A DNA stretch of 64,000 nucleotides from Pseudoalteromonas sp. 0303 (GCF_013349995.1 NZ_JABVXF010000003.1:133787-197786), one strand, 5' to 3'. Positions 52,507 through 61,790 are shown, numbered from the stretch's first letter. Notes: generated from the sequence alone by a model not told the origin. A program made the numbers and translations.

Positions 52507-53229
52507 TTATGACTTTAAATTAAATGCCAACATTACAAGAGCCGAAATGATCGCAGAAAGAGAAATTAACCGCATAATCAAAATAACTATATTACCTGCA
52601 CCGCCCGAAGTTGTACTTCTGAATAGTAGCGGGTATTCGTGGAATTTTAAAAGATACAGCACATCAAAAAGACCTACTCGCATACTATCTAGCGTAACAA
52701 CATCGCCACTTTTTTGATGAATTTCACAAGCGTGTAAATTGGCCGTTTTTTCGTTCACAATATGACCACTTCTACCGTGAAAAGTATAATTAAAAATGAT
52801 CTCTTTGATATCTTCCTTAGCGATTTGCAAAACTTTTGAAGCTTTACCCTCTATTGCTTGCCTATCTATTTCGAGTGAGTCTTTAGATATACTCATAACC
52901 CACTTACGACCAAATCCAAATTTGTTATAAATCACAATTCGCTTGATAACAAATACACAAAGATAACAACTCACACAAGTTACAAAAGCAGGTATCGGCT
53001 GCATCATTTCTTGAAGCACTAGGCTCATTACAGCAATTGCGATAGTCATAAAGAAAAATAAAAATTCAGCTCCGCCCGACAGCACAGCTAGGCCCGGTAG
53101 CGACTTTAGTTTTGTATTAGATTTTGCTTGTAAAGCTGTCTTTTTATAAAAAGTAGAATACCTAAACCAAACTCGGTCGCTCAGGTTTAAATCTAGGGAG
53201 TGCTTCGAAAGTGGCTGATTATAATCCAT
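52507..53229 (-). CDS. Hypothetical membrane protein
   Basis: 240 aa. Two hydrophobic segments (FFFMTIAIAVMSLVL and VTCVSCYLCVFVI), a soluble middle (VMSISKDSLEIDRQAIEG, HIVNEKTANLHACEIHQ) that looks like a small PH-type domain of membrane proteins, and a C-terminal helix (IVILIMRLISLSAIISALVM). Not assigned to a family. Separated from the next gene by about 96 bp, possibly cotranscribed with the CPBP gene upstream of it. Confidence 0.68.
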   Translation of the reverse strand: MDYNQPLSKHSLDLNLSDRVWFRYSTFYKKTALQAKSNTKLKSLPGLAVLSGGAEFLFFFMTIAIAVMSLVLQEMMQPIPAFVTCVSCYLCVFVIKRIVIYNKFGFGRKWVMSISKDSLEIDRQAIEGKASKVLQIAKEDIKEIIFNYTFHGRSGHIVNEKTANLHACEIHQKSGDVVTLDSMRVGLFDVLYLLKFHEYPLLFRSTTSGGAGNIVILIMRLISLSAIISALVMLAFNLKS

Positions 53230-53325
53230 TATTTAAGTTTCCATTTTTTAAAACACAATTTTGCCATTACTTTCCCATCAAGCCAACATTCCTACTTAGT
53301 GACATATTTCCTTTACGTTCAAGCA

Positions 53326-54072
53326 CTAAACTAACTGCCCAACAAAGTTAACCATATTGTGCGCTACAATTGGAAAAACAAGGCTACCAGTACGCTCTCT
53401 TAACCACAGCAAAATAAATCCATAACTCCCAGTTAATACGATTCTGAATGCAGACAAATGCCACTCACCATCGATATACATAACCCCATGAACTAGACCA
53501 AATAATAAAACCAAAAGTAACCCTGCAATGTTTATTGGCGAGCCAAAAAAGTTAATGCGCGATGAAACAACAGCCAACGAAAAACAAAATAATAAAACCC
53601 CTCTAAACATTGGTTCTTCATCTAACCCAGGAATAAGAGCTTGATAGAGTAGCGTTTCAAAATCGTAATTTGGTCCGTTCCCAAAGCTAAGCGTTACAAT
53701 AATCTGCAACACAACAAACAGGGTTAAAACAACGAGCGCAGGCTTAATAGAGCCTTTATTTTGCCTAAAAGTAAAACCAGCATCCTTGATTTTAAAGTCA
53801 TTTTTAAATGCTGCTAATAAAGCCAAAACCAAAGCCCAAAGAGTAATAGCGACAATTTTACCTGACCAATTCCATTTGAGATCTGTAAAGAGTAAATCTA
53901 AGGAAATGAGCTCTTTACCTTTGAATAAAGCTAAGAAGTAGCAAAATAGAATTAAGAGAGTTGCAAGCAACCAAGTTAGGTTTATAGTTACTTTATTGAG
54001 TGATCTTAAAATTAAAACGAGTAATAGAACAACGCCTAAATTGGCAAGCATTCCAAAATACATATCTGGCAT
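53326..54072 (-). CDS. CPBP family intramembrane metalloprotease
   Basis: 248 aa, eight hydrophobic helices. The glutamate motif EEPMFRG (EExxxR) and the histidine motifs FGLVHG and HNMVNF are all present, as in the CAAX/Abi family. Such proteases process prenylated proteins, bacteriocins or signalling proteins; target unknown. It could form a unit with the following membrane gene. Confidence 0.85.
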   Translation of the reverse strand: MPDMYFGMLANLGVVLLLVLILRSLNKVTINLTWLLATLLILFCYFLALFKGKELISLDLLFTDLKWNWSGKIVAITLWALVLALLAAFKNDFKIKDAGFTFRQNKGSIKPALVVLTLFVVLQIIVTLSFGNGPNYDFETLLYQALIPGLDEEPMFRGVLLFCFSLAVVSSRINFFGSPINIAGLLLVLLFGLVHGVMYIDGEWHLSAFRIVLTGSYGFILLWLRERTGSLVFPIVAHNMVNFVGQLV

Positions 54073-54417
54073 AACCGTCCTTGGTGAGCATGCAGCTCAA
54101 ACTTTATTATTGTTTAATTTCTATAATAAACACAAAAACAACCTATTAAACAGATATTTGTTTGAGTTCAAATTCACATTGAGCATATTTTTATTTTCAA
54201 AGTATATTGAACCACAGATTACATAGAGGCGCTGCGCGCTACGCAGAGAAAAACTGTAAATTGTAAATTACGTGGGGTAAACCCGCTGCTACCTTTTCAG
54301 CGTTAAAACACCTCGTATCTCGTCCCTTTCCCCTTTACTCTTTCCCCTTGCAACTCGCTACTCGCTAACTTGTTGGGCTTCGCTGCGCTCCACCCAACAT
54401 ACAATAAGAGCTACCTT
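54073..54417. repeat. Gap of 345 bp with dispersed repeats
   Basis: The first 120 bp are AT-rich promoter-side sequence for the CPBP gene. From 54210 it contains the GCGCTGCGC and GGGGTAAACCCGCTGCTACC modules, CTCGTATCTCGTCCC, CAACTCGCTACTCGCTAAC, and a GTTGGG/CCCAAC hairpin (54373-54403). No gene seen. Confidence 0.85.
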
Positions 54418-55500
54418 TTACTCTCCCGCAAACTTTAACATTCGCGTTTGGTCGGTAAGCTCAATATCCACCAGCTCGAACGGGGCTTTGGCTGCTTGAA
54501 CGACCGCAAAAGGCATGGTGAAACTATCATAGCTATCAATATGTTTAGCTACTTCAACCGTTGCTAGTTTGATGCGCTCACCTTTATCACCTTTGCCAGT
54601 TAACGTAGCACGAATAGCATAGCGGCCTGAGTCGGTCACTTGCACTGGCACCTTGGCTTGGTATTTATTATTGCCAAGCGCTGTTACTTTGGCTTTATCC
54701 ATACTGATGGTTTGTGAGCTATGCACAAACGGCATTTTTATAGAGCGCTTTACCGTTTGACCATTCACTTTAGTGTCTACGCTGGCCTCAAGCTCATAGT
54801 AACCATTTACCGCACCTAAGGTTTCAAGCGGGTAATTAAATACCGCTTCACCATTTTCGTAACGTACATCTAGTTTTTCGCCATCAGGGCTTGAAAGCGT
54901 TAACTTCACATCACTATCTTTAAAACGCTTTTTACCCATACTAAGCTGCATAGCAACACGTTGTTGCTGATCTTTCACTTTAAACTGCGATTTAGCATGT
55001 AAGGCATTGCTCGAGCCTTTTTCAATCACGTGCAGCAAGTAGGTGTCGTCGTCGTTAAGGGCTTGGCTTGTTCTTAACATTGCTTTGCCATTTACCTGAC
55101 CTAGCTTTAGCCCAACACTACCATCGCTAAATCCTGCATTTTCCATTTGCTCACGTGCAACCATGGCTTGCATTGGCATTTGTCTAAAGTTGTCATCACG
55201 TACCGACAGTTTATCTAGCTGTAAGCCATGAGGCTTAAATACTTCGCCACTATCAAAGCGTGCTTTTGGTGCAATGCGAATAAAGTTATCAGCTTGGTTT
55301 ACAAAGACAGGCACACCACGCTTAAGCTCTTTACCCGATACTTTCTGCCAATATTCAACGCTGTCTTTTTCAAGTGTTTCAAGTTGAGCGCTTGATGCTG
55401 GTTGAACTTGAGGAAATTGATAAACCGTTTGCTCATTAGCATTTGCGGCTGTGCTTACAAGCACTATTGCAGCTGCAATTGTGGTTAACTTATTAATCAT
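54418..55500 (-). CDS. DUF4785 domain exported protein
   Basis: 360 aa. A signal peptide (TTIAAAIVLVSTAANA) precedes a beta-rich body with KDSVEYWQKVSGKELKRGVP, FVNQADNFIRIAPKARFDSG and immunoglobulin-like C-terminal repeats (YELEASVDTKVNGQTVKRSI). I recognise this as DUF4785. It follows the lipase gene by nine bases, so they form an operon. Inferred role: chaperone, inhibitor or binding partner for the lipase. Confidence 0.8.
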   Translation of the reverse strand: MINKLTTIAAAIVLVSTAANANEQTVYQFPQVQPASSAQLETLEKDSVEYWQKVSGKELKRGVPVFVNQADNFIRIAPKARFDSGEVFKPHGLQLDKLSVRDDNFRQMPMQAMVAREQMENAGFSDGSVGLKLGQVNGKAMLRTSQALNDDDTYLLHVIEKGSSNALHAKSQFKVKDQQQRVAMQLSMGKKRFKDSDVKLTLSSPDGEKLDVRYENGEAVFNYPLETLGAVNGYYELEASVDTKVNGQTVKRSIKMPFVHSSQTISMDKAKVTALGNNKYQAKVPVQVTDSGRYAIRATLTGKGDKGERIKLATVEVAKHIDSYDSFTMPFAVVQAAKAPFELVDIELTDQTRMLKFAGE

Positions 55501-55509
55501 AGCAGGCTC

Positions 55510-56376
55510 CTAAATTCGATTTTTAAGCATGTTTGGCAAGCCAAAACAGTTACGTCGACTTTGCTGATGACTCAAAGGCTCACCACCTTGGGTTCGTGAT
55601 TTATCGGTAAACCACACCACCCCTGCTAACGACTGAGAACTGCAATTTAAAAAGCCATCTGAGCAGCTGTCTAACCAGTTTTGCGTTACTTCAAGGCCCA
55701 CTTGATTTTGATAACCGCCACAATAGCTGTCGCTATCCCATACAGCTGATTCAACATCACTGCCCACCACGGTTTCGAATCGAGACGGTAAACTTGGGCG
55801 GTTCGGTGTGCCATACAGCCACTGTGCGTTATACGATTCCATCCAAGATACTTGTTGTTGTTTTACTGCATCGCTGCCGTAACCTAAAAGCCAACCCAAG
55901 CTTTGCTCGAACGAATTACCCGCAATAACCGCATCAGCCAACGGCGTACCACCACTTGAAGGAGCCAGAGCAATAGTGCGCGTGACTTTGCTAATAATAT
56001 TTGGATAACGGCTATCCCATGTTGGGTTAGATAAAATCCAACGCACCACATTGCCACCGTTAGAGTGAGTGATCAGAGTTAAATCAGTGATGTTTTTATT
56101 ATTGATAAATGTAGTGAGCTGCCCTGCTAAACAGCCAGATGCTGCATCTGCCCACATGTATTGATCAAAGTCACAATTAATGACCGTGTAATTACTACTG
56201 TTTGGTAATCCCTGGCGAACTGTGTCGACAAAACTGCCTGTCCAATAGTCATTATACGCATCGCTTTGCTGGCCTGTACCGTGCACAAATGCGACTCCTT
56301 GCGCAGCAAAAGCACTGTGGCTAATACCCGCTGCCAACATTAAAGCTGGCACTAGTGAGAGTGTTTTTATTTTCAT
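55510..56376 (-). CDS. Secreted alpha/beta-hydrolase (lipase/esterase)
   Basis: 288 aa with a signal peptide (LVPALMLAAGISHSAFA). GVAFVHGTGQQS is the oxyanion strand and THSNGGNVVRW the nucleophile elbow, with Asn in place of the usual Met after Ser. Several Cys residues (CDFDQY, CLAG, CGGYQ, CSDG, CSSQ) suggest disulfides. It precedes DUF4785, which may be its partner. Substrate not known. Confidence 0.83.
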   Translation of the reverse strand: MKIKTLSLVPALMLAAGISHSAFAAQGVAFVHGTGQQSDAYNDYWTGSFVDTVRQGLPNSSNYTVINCDFDQYMWADAASGCLAGQLTTFINNKNITDLTLITHSNGGNVVRWILSNPTWDSRYPNIISKVTRTIALAPSSGGTPLADAVIAGNSFEQSLGWLLGYGSDAVKQQQVSWMESYNAQWLYGTPNRPSLPSRFETVVGSDVESAVWDSDSYCGGYQNQVGLEVTQNWLDSCSDGFLNCSSQSLAGVVWFTDKSRTQGGEPLSHQQSRRNCFGLPNMLKNRI

Positions 56377-56712
56377 GTGTGTTCCTGTTGATTGTCATTC
56401 TATCTATCAGGTTGGAGGAGTGACCTCCGACCAAAAACATAGACCAAACAGGTACGAAAGCAAGAATAAATTTACATTAATTTAACTTTTGTGCGTTTTT
56501 TAAGTACAAATTATTAGATTTTAGGAGTAAAAGAGGGGTGAGATGCGAGATGCGAGGTGCGAGGTGCGAGTAAACTTTCCCCTTTACTCTTTCTAACTCG
56601 CTAACTTTTCAATCTGATAGCTGACGGATGAAAGCTGATAGCTCCCTTCCCCCCTTTACTCTTTCCCCTCGAAACTCGCTAACTTATCGAGTTTCGCTCC
56701 GCTCTACCCAAC
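56377..56712. repeat. Gap of 336 bp: leader hairpin and repeats
   Basis: Holds a 9-bp hairpin (56410-56432, one G-T pair) near the lipase start, four tandem RTGCGAG heptamers (56543-56570), then CTAACTCGCTAAC, a GCTGACGGATGAAAGCTGAT unit and a CGAGTTTCGCTCC module. No gene seen. Confidence 0.85.
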
Positions 56713-58302
56713 TTACAACTCGGCATTCTTACGTGAATACATTTTATGTAAGTTCAGCAGTTTATCTTTGAGGCGCTGAGAATAGGTGACGAAATTTGTC
56801 AGCGTACCGGCATCTTTTCTGTTGGTATCAGCAAGTAGCATTAATAACTTACGCTGCGCCTGATTCAGATGCAGTTGCAACGACCTAGCTGCTTTATCTA
56901 TTTCGTCATTTTTAGGTTGTTCTAAATTCTCGCTGGTATGGGTGAACAAGGTCAGCGTATCACTCGAAAGTTCGCGGATCATAATCAAAATATCGCTTTC
57001 TAATTCTATAAATTGTTCATTCATAATCCGCTTGCTTTCAAACAGATCAATGATGGAATCATGAATTTGGAACAAATAATCAAAGCGGTTAATTTGCAGC
57101 ATTAACTCTCGTGACTGCTCTTCATCATTGATTTTACTAACAATAGTAGTGAAATAAGTGATGTATTCCTTCTCAACAAAACTGGCATATTCCAAACGCT
57201 TTTGTGCAGTATCTTGAATACCTTTGTAGTTGGTCTCTAAGCTCAGCGTGACCTGATTATAGTTTTCTTTTAAGAAGTTAAGCAGCTGTTGGTTACCTGA
57301 CTCTAACTTATCGACGACATGCTGAAACTCTTCATCCTCTTGGTAAGTCGGCAATTCAAGGCGCTCAAAGTCCATCTTTCCTTCACCAAGCAGAAAATCG
57401 ACAAAGCGCGTAAAGGGGTTAACAAAAGCAATAAAAACTAAACTGGCAACCACATTAAAAATAAAATGAATATTTGCCAGTGCGACAGCGGGATCAAGCG
57501 TAATTTCACTTAACTTATCACCAAACAATAAAATAAAAGGCAGAAATAAAAGCACCCCACCCACATTAAACAACAGGTGGCTCAGCGCTGCTTTCTTTGC
57601 TGCGATATCCATACCAAACACCGAGATCATTGCAGTTGCTGTGGTACCAATATTCGCCCCCATAATAATGGGTACCGCGTTCTCAAGCCCCAAAATACCT
57701 TGCTGAGTAAAAACAATGGCAAGCCCTGTAGTCACCGAACTCGACTGCACCATAGCTGTAAATACACAGCCCACTAAAATCGCTAAAAGTGGGTTTTGCG
57801 GCTGAGTTAAAATCTCAATTAATGCAGGGTTGTTTTGTAATGGTGCAAGTGATGATGAAATCAGGTTAAGGCTAAAAAAGACAAAACCGAAATAGAAAAT
57901 CGCCTTACCAAAAATAGAAAAGCGATTGCGAGTCAGCGACAGAAAAAAGCCAATAATAATAATCACAGGAGCAAATACCGTCAGCTTAAAAGCCACCAGC
58001 TGAGCCGTTATCGTAGTGCCCACATTTGATCCAAAAATAATACCGACACTATTTTTAAACGTTAACACCCCCGCATTTACCAAGCTTATCGTGATCACCG
58101 ACGTCGCAGAACTCGATTGAATAAAGGCCGTCACCACAGCGCCAATTAGCACCCCAAGAATAGGAATGTTAGTCGCGCGACTCAACGATTTACGAAAGCG
58201 CTCCCCCGATATACTTTCAATTTCCCGAGAAAAGTTCTCAAGCCCAAAAATAAAAAGGATAATGGCGGTTAGCCCAGCCATGGCTATGTTCAGATTTTCC
58301 AT
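56713..58302 (-). CDS. Na/Pi cotransporter family protein (NptA/YjbB-like)
   Basis: 529 aa inner-membrane phosphate transporter. Two inverted repeats with the family motifs FIQSSSATSVITISLVNAG and TAMVQSSSVTTGLAIVFTQQG plus GANIGTTATA make up residues 1-310. A C-terminal PhoU-like helical domain follows (residues about 335-520). The direction may be phosphate efflux. Monocistronic. Confidence 0.9.
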   Translation of the reverse strand: MENLNIAMAGLTAIILFIFGLENFSREIESISGERFRKSLSRATNIPILGVLIGAVVTAFIQSSSATSVITISLVNAGVLTFKNSVGIIFGSNVGTTITAQLVAFKLTVFAPVIIIIGFFLSLTRNRFSIFGKAIFYFGFVFFSLNLISSSLAPLQNNPALIEILTQPQNPLLAILVGCVFTAMVQSSSVTTGLAIVFTQQGILGLENAVPIIMGANIGTTATAMISVFGMDIAAKKAALSHLLFNVGGVLLFLPFILLFGDKLSEITLDPAVALANIHFIFNVVASLVFIAFVNPFTRFVDFLLGEGKMDFERLELPTYQEDEEFQHVVDKLESGNQQLLNFLKENYNQVTLSLETNYKGIQDTAQKRLEYASFVEKEYITYFTTIVSKINDEEQSRELMLQINRFDYLFQIHDSIIDLFESKRIMNEQFIELESDILIMIRELSSDTLTLFTHTSENLEQPKNDEIDKAARSLQLHLNQAQRKLLMLLADTNRKDAGTLTNFVTYSQRLKDKLLNLHKMYSRKNAEL

Positions 58303-58403
58303 TCGCTTATAAAGTGCTGATATTGTTAATCAAGATCGATACAAAAAGTATAGATTTGAGTACCTTATAGCGCAATGATCGAAAACAAAGTAACTGGTTT
58401 TAG

Positions 58404-58473
58404 GTGCTAGGTGCTAAGTGCTAAGTGCTAAGTGCTAAGTGCTAAGTGCTAAGTGCTAAGTGCTAAGTGCTAA
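58404..58473. repeat. Heptamer tandem repeat, ten copies
   Basis: GTGCTAG followed by nine GTGCTAA. The flank after it (CAGCATAGTGTTGG) matches that of a three-copy version at 52264-52284, so copy number differs between two loci. The rest of the gap 58303-58607 shows no gene. Confidence 0.93.
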
Positions 58474-58607
58474 CAGCATAGTGTTGGTTGTGGGTTGGTA
58501 AAGGGGTTAGGCAAAAAGAAAGACCTGACCCCATGTTTTTATTAGGATGTAAAAAAAAAGGCCCTCGAAAACATTCTTTTTTACTCACCTTAGTTGAGTA
58601 ACAACAC

Positions 58608-59261
58608 TTAAGAATTTTCAACCTCTCTTCTATCTTTTCCAAAATTAAACGCTATTCTGAACTGCATACCTATAAACGTTTCTTTATACAAATGTTTACC
58701 AATATTATCGGTATCATTAGTTCTTTGTAAAAGTCTATCATCTCTAAAATTAGTGAAGAGTGGAGTGCTTATTAACCCATCTATTTTTTGATAATTCAAA
58801 TCTTCCTCATTGGCATATGTACCAATACATGTTTCGACATACAATTTTAAATCATCTAAAAAGGAAGTTTGAACTATATCAATACACTGCCTAAGCTCCC
58901 GTTCTGATATTTTTTCATATATGTATGCAATAAAGAAATTTGCTATGAATTCAGACTTATCAATATCCGTTATGGATTCAATACAGAATAATATTTTGTC
59001 TGTAACTCTTTCCAAATCATCTTGGTTTAAGTATTTTATTTTTCTCGATAATTCATCTTTTTCCTTTTTACTAACTTCATCGATAGCTTCAATAAAACGC
59101 ACTATTTTAGATGCAAACATTCTATCTCGAATAGAATCACTTAAATTCCATACTTTTATCAACGTACTTACATAAGGTATATCTTTAGCTACGCCTGTCA
59201 GTAATTGACTTTTAAATGTGGCTTCGGTCAGGTCTGCTGCTATTTCAAAACCCTTTTTCAT
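58608..59261 (-). CDS. Hypothetical 217-aa protein, orphan
   Basis: No family recognised. Mostly helical and charged, beginning MKKGFEIAADLTEATFKSQL; the middle has ISKKEKDELSRKIKYL-like helices, DKSEFIANFFIAYIYEKISE, and the end FIGMQFRIAFNFGKDRREVE. No signal peptide; the ELLTGVAKDIPYVSTLIKVW region is mildly hydrophobic. It is AT-rich compared with the genes before 58 kb, follows a 38-bp palindrome that probably controls it, and stands beside the accessory operon. It looks like a horizontally acquired gene. Function unknown. Confidence 0.7.
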   Translation of the reverse strand: MKKGFEIAADLTEATFKSQLLTGVAKDIPYVSTLIKVWNLSDSIRDRMFASKIVRFIEAIDEVSKKEKDELSRKIKYLNQDDLERVTDKILFCIESITDIDKSEFIANFFIAYIYEKISERELRQCIDIVQTSFLDDLKLYVETCIGTYANEEDLNYQKIDGLISTPLFTNFRDDRLLQRTNDTDNIGKHLYKETFIGMQFRIAFNFGKDRREVENS

Positions 59262-59285
59262 GCCATTTCCTTATTAATTTAACTC

Positions 59286-59323
59286 AACTGTACCAACGGA
59301 TTAGTTAATCCATTGGTACAGTT
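59286..59323. promoter_or_regulatory. 38-bp palindrome upstream of the 217-aa gene
   Basis: Arms 59286-59300 and 59309-59323, AACTGTACCAA-Y-GGA, match at 14 of 15 positions across an eight-base AT-rich spacer. It lies 25-62 bp before the start codon of the 217-aa gene, in operator or attenuator position. Confidence 0.6.
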
Positions 59324-59806
59324 AAGCACAAAGAGTAAGAACTTGCTTTTTGACTTTACTCTAACTTTTTCGCGCGAAATAAATTTCACGCCTACGGCAT
59401 CGGAGTTAGTCATAGCAATGCACAGGCACAATCTTACTTAAAACTTGTGGCTTACAGCTCCTTTACTCTTTCCCCTAGCAACTCGCTAACTAGTATTTTT
59501 AATCTGACTTCTAACAACTGATATCTAATAACTCTTTTTCAGCGCTAAAACGCCTCCTGCAACTCGAAACTCGTTCCTCGTAACTTTCCCCTAGCAACTC
59601 GCTAACTTGGGTATTTTTAATCTAACTTCTGACGACTGATATCTAACAACTCTTTTTTCAGCGTTAAACCCCTCCTACAACTCGAAACTCGTTCCTCGTA
59701 ACTTTCCCCTTGTAACTCGCTAACTTGTTGGGTTTCGCTCCGCTCTACCCAACCTACAAGCTGATAGCTCCCTTCCCCCTTTACTCTCGCTAACTTTCTC
59801 CAAAAC
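59324..59806. repeat. Repeat-filled gap
   Basis: Contains CGCGAAATAAATTTCACGCC (as at 52231), several CAACTCGCTAAC units, TCTGACTTCTAACRACTGAT twice, CAACTCGAAACTCGTTCCTC twice, and a GTTGGG/CCCAAC hairpin near 59729-59752. The same modules are seen after 49.2 kb. No gene seen; an open minus-strand frame here is repeat sequence. Confidence 0.88.
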
Positions 59807-59809
59807 ACA

Positions 59810-59841
59810 AAAAAGCTGTTGCATTGCTGCAACGGCTTTTT
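59810..59841. terminator. Bidirectional terminator
   Basis: AAAAAGCTGTTGCA (59810-59823) and TGCAACGGCTTTTT (59828-59841), 14-bp stem with one wobble, TTGC loop, T- and A-runs at the ends. It lies downstream of the accessory operon. Confidence 0.82.
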
Positions 59842-59866
59842 GGCATTTGAGTTTAATCATGATCAG

Positions 59867-59995
59867 AGTTGTTATAGTTTGGGAAAATGCAGTTTTTTAG
59901 ACCACATTTTTCATAGCAGAGTTTTTAGTTTTAGATTGGGAATATTTATACAATTTAATACCCCCAATCACATGGTAGTTATTATAGTTTGGGAA
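59867..59995. repeat. Direct repeat pair at the 3' edge of the accessory operon
   Basis: AGTTRTTATAGTTTGGGAA occurs at 59867-59885 and 59977-59995 (one mismatch), and a degenerate copy AGTTTTAGATTGGGAA lies at 59927-59942. They sit within 150 bp of the operon end. Could be an iteron-type binding site or an end of a mobile insertion; no integrase seen. Confidence 0.55.
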
Positions 59996-60008
59996 TCAAA
60001 ACACTAAA

Positions 60009-61775
60009 CTAAGCTATTTCCAAGGAATCCTGTGTTTTCAACATATTTAAAAAATCATCTGTAGATTTTACTGATAATTCAACCTTCAAAAAATCAGCTA
60101 TTTTTAATACAGCGTCATTAGGGTCTTTCTTATCTTGAATTGATTGACTCAAGCTATCAGATAAAGCCTTAAATCTAAGTTTGTCTTCAGCAAGCTTTTG
60201 TAAACTAGCGGTTTCAAAAGCATCTGTATTTTCTTTGATTTGCTGAACTCGCATTTCAAAAATCTCTTTAATGCGTTTTGTTCGTAGTTCTGATTTAGTA
60301 GAGAAGATATCAGCTTTATCTAGTACATATACAACCAATGAGGAAGCTATACCAGATAGTAATGCCAAAGCTATATCCTGCAAAAATGGAATTGGAATAG
60401 CAGGAAGGATTGACGACTCAAAGTAAAACACTACAAACGTCACTACTGTAGCAGAGAAAAGCTTCAAAATAGCATCAGCTTTCTGAGCTCCACTCATTTC
60501 ATTAGATGATTTGCTTAATATTTTTAATGCTCCAACTAAAGCCGAAAAACCTTCTATCAATATAGTCAATATTGATTTAAAAATACCAGTAGCTAAGCCA
60601 ATAATACTATCTATTATAACCTTGCAAAAATTATCAAAAAAATCTTTTAGTGCTTTTGTTAAGGTAGGAACTATTTCCGTACGTATATACTGCATAACTC
60701 GTTTAAGTCTAACTTTTAAACCTTCAAGAGCGGAATCTTCACCAACGCCTGCATCAATCCCGTTTTTAAAAGAGTCATTGAATTCATAAAAAATCGGTTT
60801 TAACATCAATAATACAGCATGTCCGAGTGCTTGATGGCCTGTTTGCTCACCTGCTTTTGTTGAAGCTTGCGTAGCAATTTCAGCTGTATTATCTTTTATA
60901 TTATTAAATGCAGCATCTTGAGCTGCTTTAAAATTGCTCTTAGCAGCCTCTTTTTCCATAGCAACACCTGCTTCAAGGCTACTCCCAGTAAAGGACTCAT
61001 TAATACGATCTAACTGCTCTTGTTCGCTTTTTGACAATTTAGTTGTTTTCTTTTTTGATAATAATTGTTCCTTTTTTTCTTTGATATTTGCAAATGTTCC
61101 ATCAAGCTTCATCTTATTTTGACGTTCAGAAATACTAGCTAAATTCTCGTCGCTATTAACAATCGTTTTACCATTTTCCTTTGTTAAAAGTATATTTCCA
61201 CCAAATTGGCGATGAAAGCTTTCTGATGATTGTAAATGCTCAGTATTTACAGTATTTAAAGTAGAAGAACCTTGTCCTTGACGATATAACTTCTTGCCAT
61301 CCAAGTCATTTTTTATAGTTCCATCTCTTCTTGTATTTTTTACTTTATGAGCTTCTAATTTATGTTTCTGTACATTACCACGTTTGCCCGGTGTAACTTT
61401 TCGACTCCCTTTAAGTTGTTGTTTAGTGCTTAATGCATGGCTACTTGCGTGAATATTTTTATATTCAAAGCAATTAATATCTTCCCAAAGTCTAGAAGCA
61501 GTTAGCCCCGTTCTATCCAGCTTTAGATCTTTGTGAGTAATAACACTATCAAGTACACTTAACCCTAAAGGAGTAACTAACTCATCTACTACATTCTGAT
61601 TTGATTCAAAGTCCTTGTATACATTATCTATAACGTCTAATGATGAGCGCTGTTCAAATAACTCCATATCAATCAAAATACGACTGGCTTGTAACGGAGA
61701 GGCTCCATTTAGTTTTGATGCAACATCTTCACTAGAGAGACTTATTTGCTCATATTTTTTAGTGCTATTACTCAT
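60009..61775 (-). CDS. 588-aa membrane protein, last gene of the accessory operon
   Basis: No family recognised. A hydrophilic basic N-terminal 330 residues (SRKVTPGKRG, KHKLEAHKVKNTRRDG; helix-rich 230-310) lead to hydrophobic stretches at about 383-418, 439-457 and 464-486. A charged coiled-coil tail follows (about 495-560, KRIKEIFEMRVQQIKENTD, LAEDKLRFKALSDSL). A membrane protein with large cytoplasmic parts on both sides is likely. RBS AAGGG before ATG. It follows the coiled-coil gene by 15 bases. Role unknown, but it is the probable membrane effector of the cluster. Confidence 0.75.
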   Translation of the reverse strand: MSNSTKKYEQISLSSEDVASKLNGASPLQASRILIDMELFEQRSSLDVIDNVYKDFESNQNVVDELVTPLGLSVLDSVITHKDLKLDRTGLTASRLWEDINCFEYKNIHASSHALSTKQQLKGSRKVTPGKRGNVQKHKLEAHKVKNTRRDGTIKNDLDGKKLYRQGQGSSTLNTVNTEHLQSSESFHRQFGGNILLTKENGKTIVNSDENLASISERQNKMKLDGTFANIKEKKEQLLSKKKTTKLSKSEQEQLDRINESFTGSSLEAGVAMEKEAAKSNFKAAQDAAFNNIKDNTAEIATQASTKAGEQTGHQALGHAVLLMLKPIFYEFNDSFKNGIDAGVGEDSALEGLKVRLKRVMQYIRTEIVPTLTKALKDFFDNFCKVIIDSIIGLATGIFKSILTILIEGFSALVGALKILSKSSNEMSGAQKADAILKLFSATVVTFVVFYFESSILPAIPIPFLQDIALALLSGIASSLVVYVLDKADIFSTKSELRTKRIKEIFEMRVQQIKENTDAFETASLQKLAEDKLRFKALSDSLSQSIQDKKDPNDAVLKIADFLKVELSVKSTDDFLNMLKTQDSLEIA

Positions 61776-61790
61776 AATTTCCCTTTTAAA

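Noticed and set aside
58404..58473. Possible CRISPR array
   Set aside because: The repeats are contiguous heptamers without spacers, and no cas gene is near.
59286..59323. Integron attC site or transposon end
   Set aside because: No core GTTRRRY consensus, integrase or cassette array is present; operator is simpler.
59617..59832. Minus-strand open frame of 71 codons
   Set aside because: It lies entirely in the dispersed repeat modules and reads through hairpins; the same modules recur elsewhere without an open frame.
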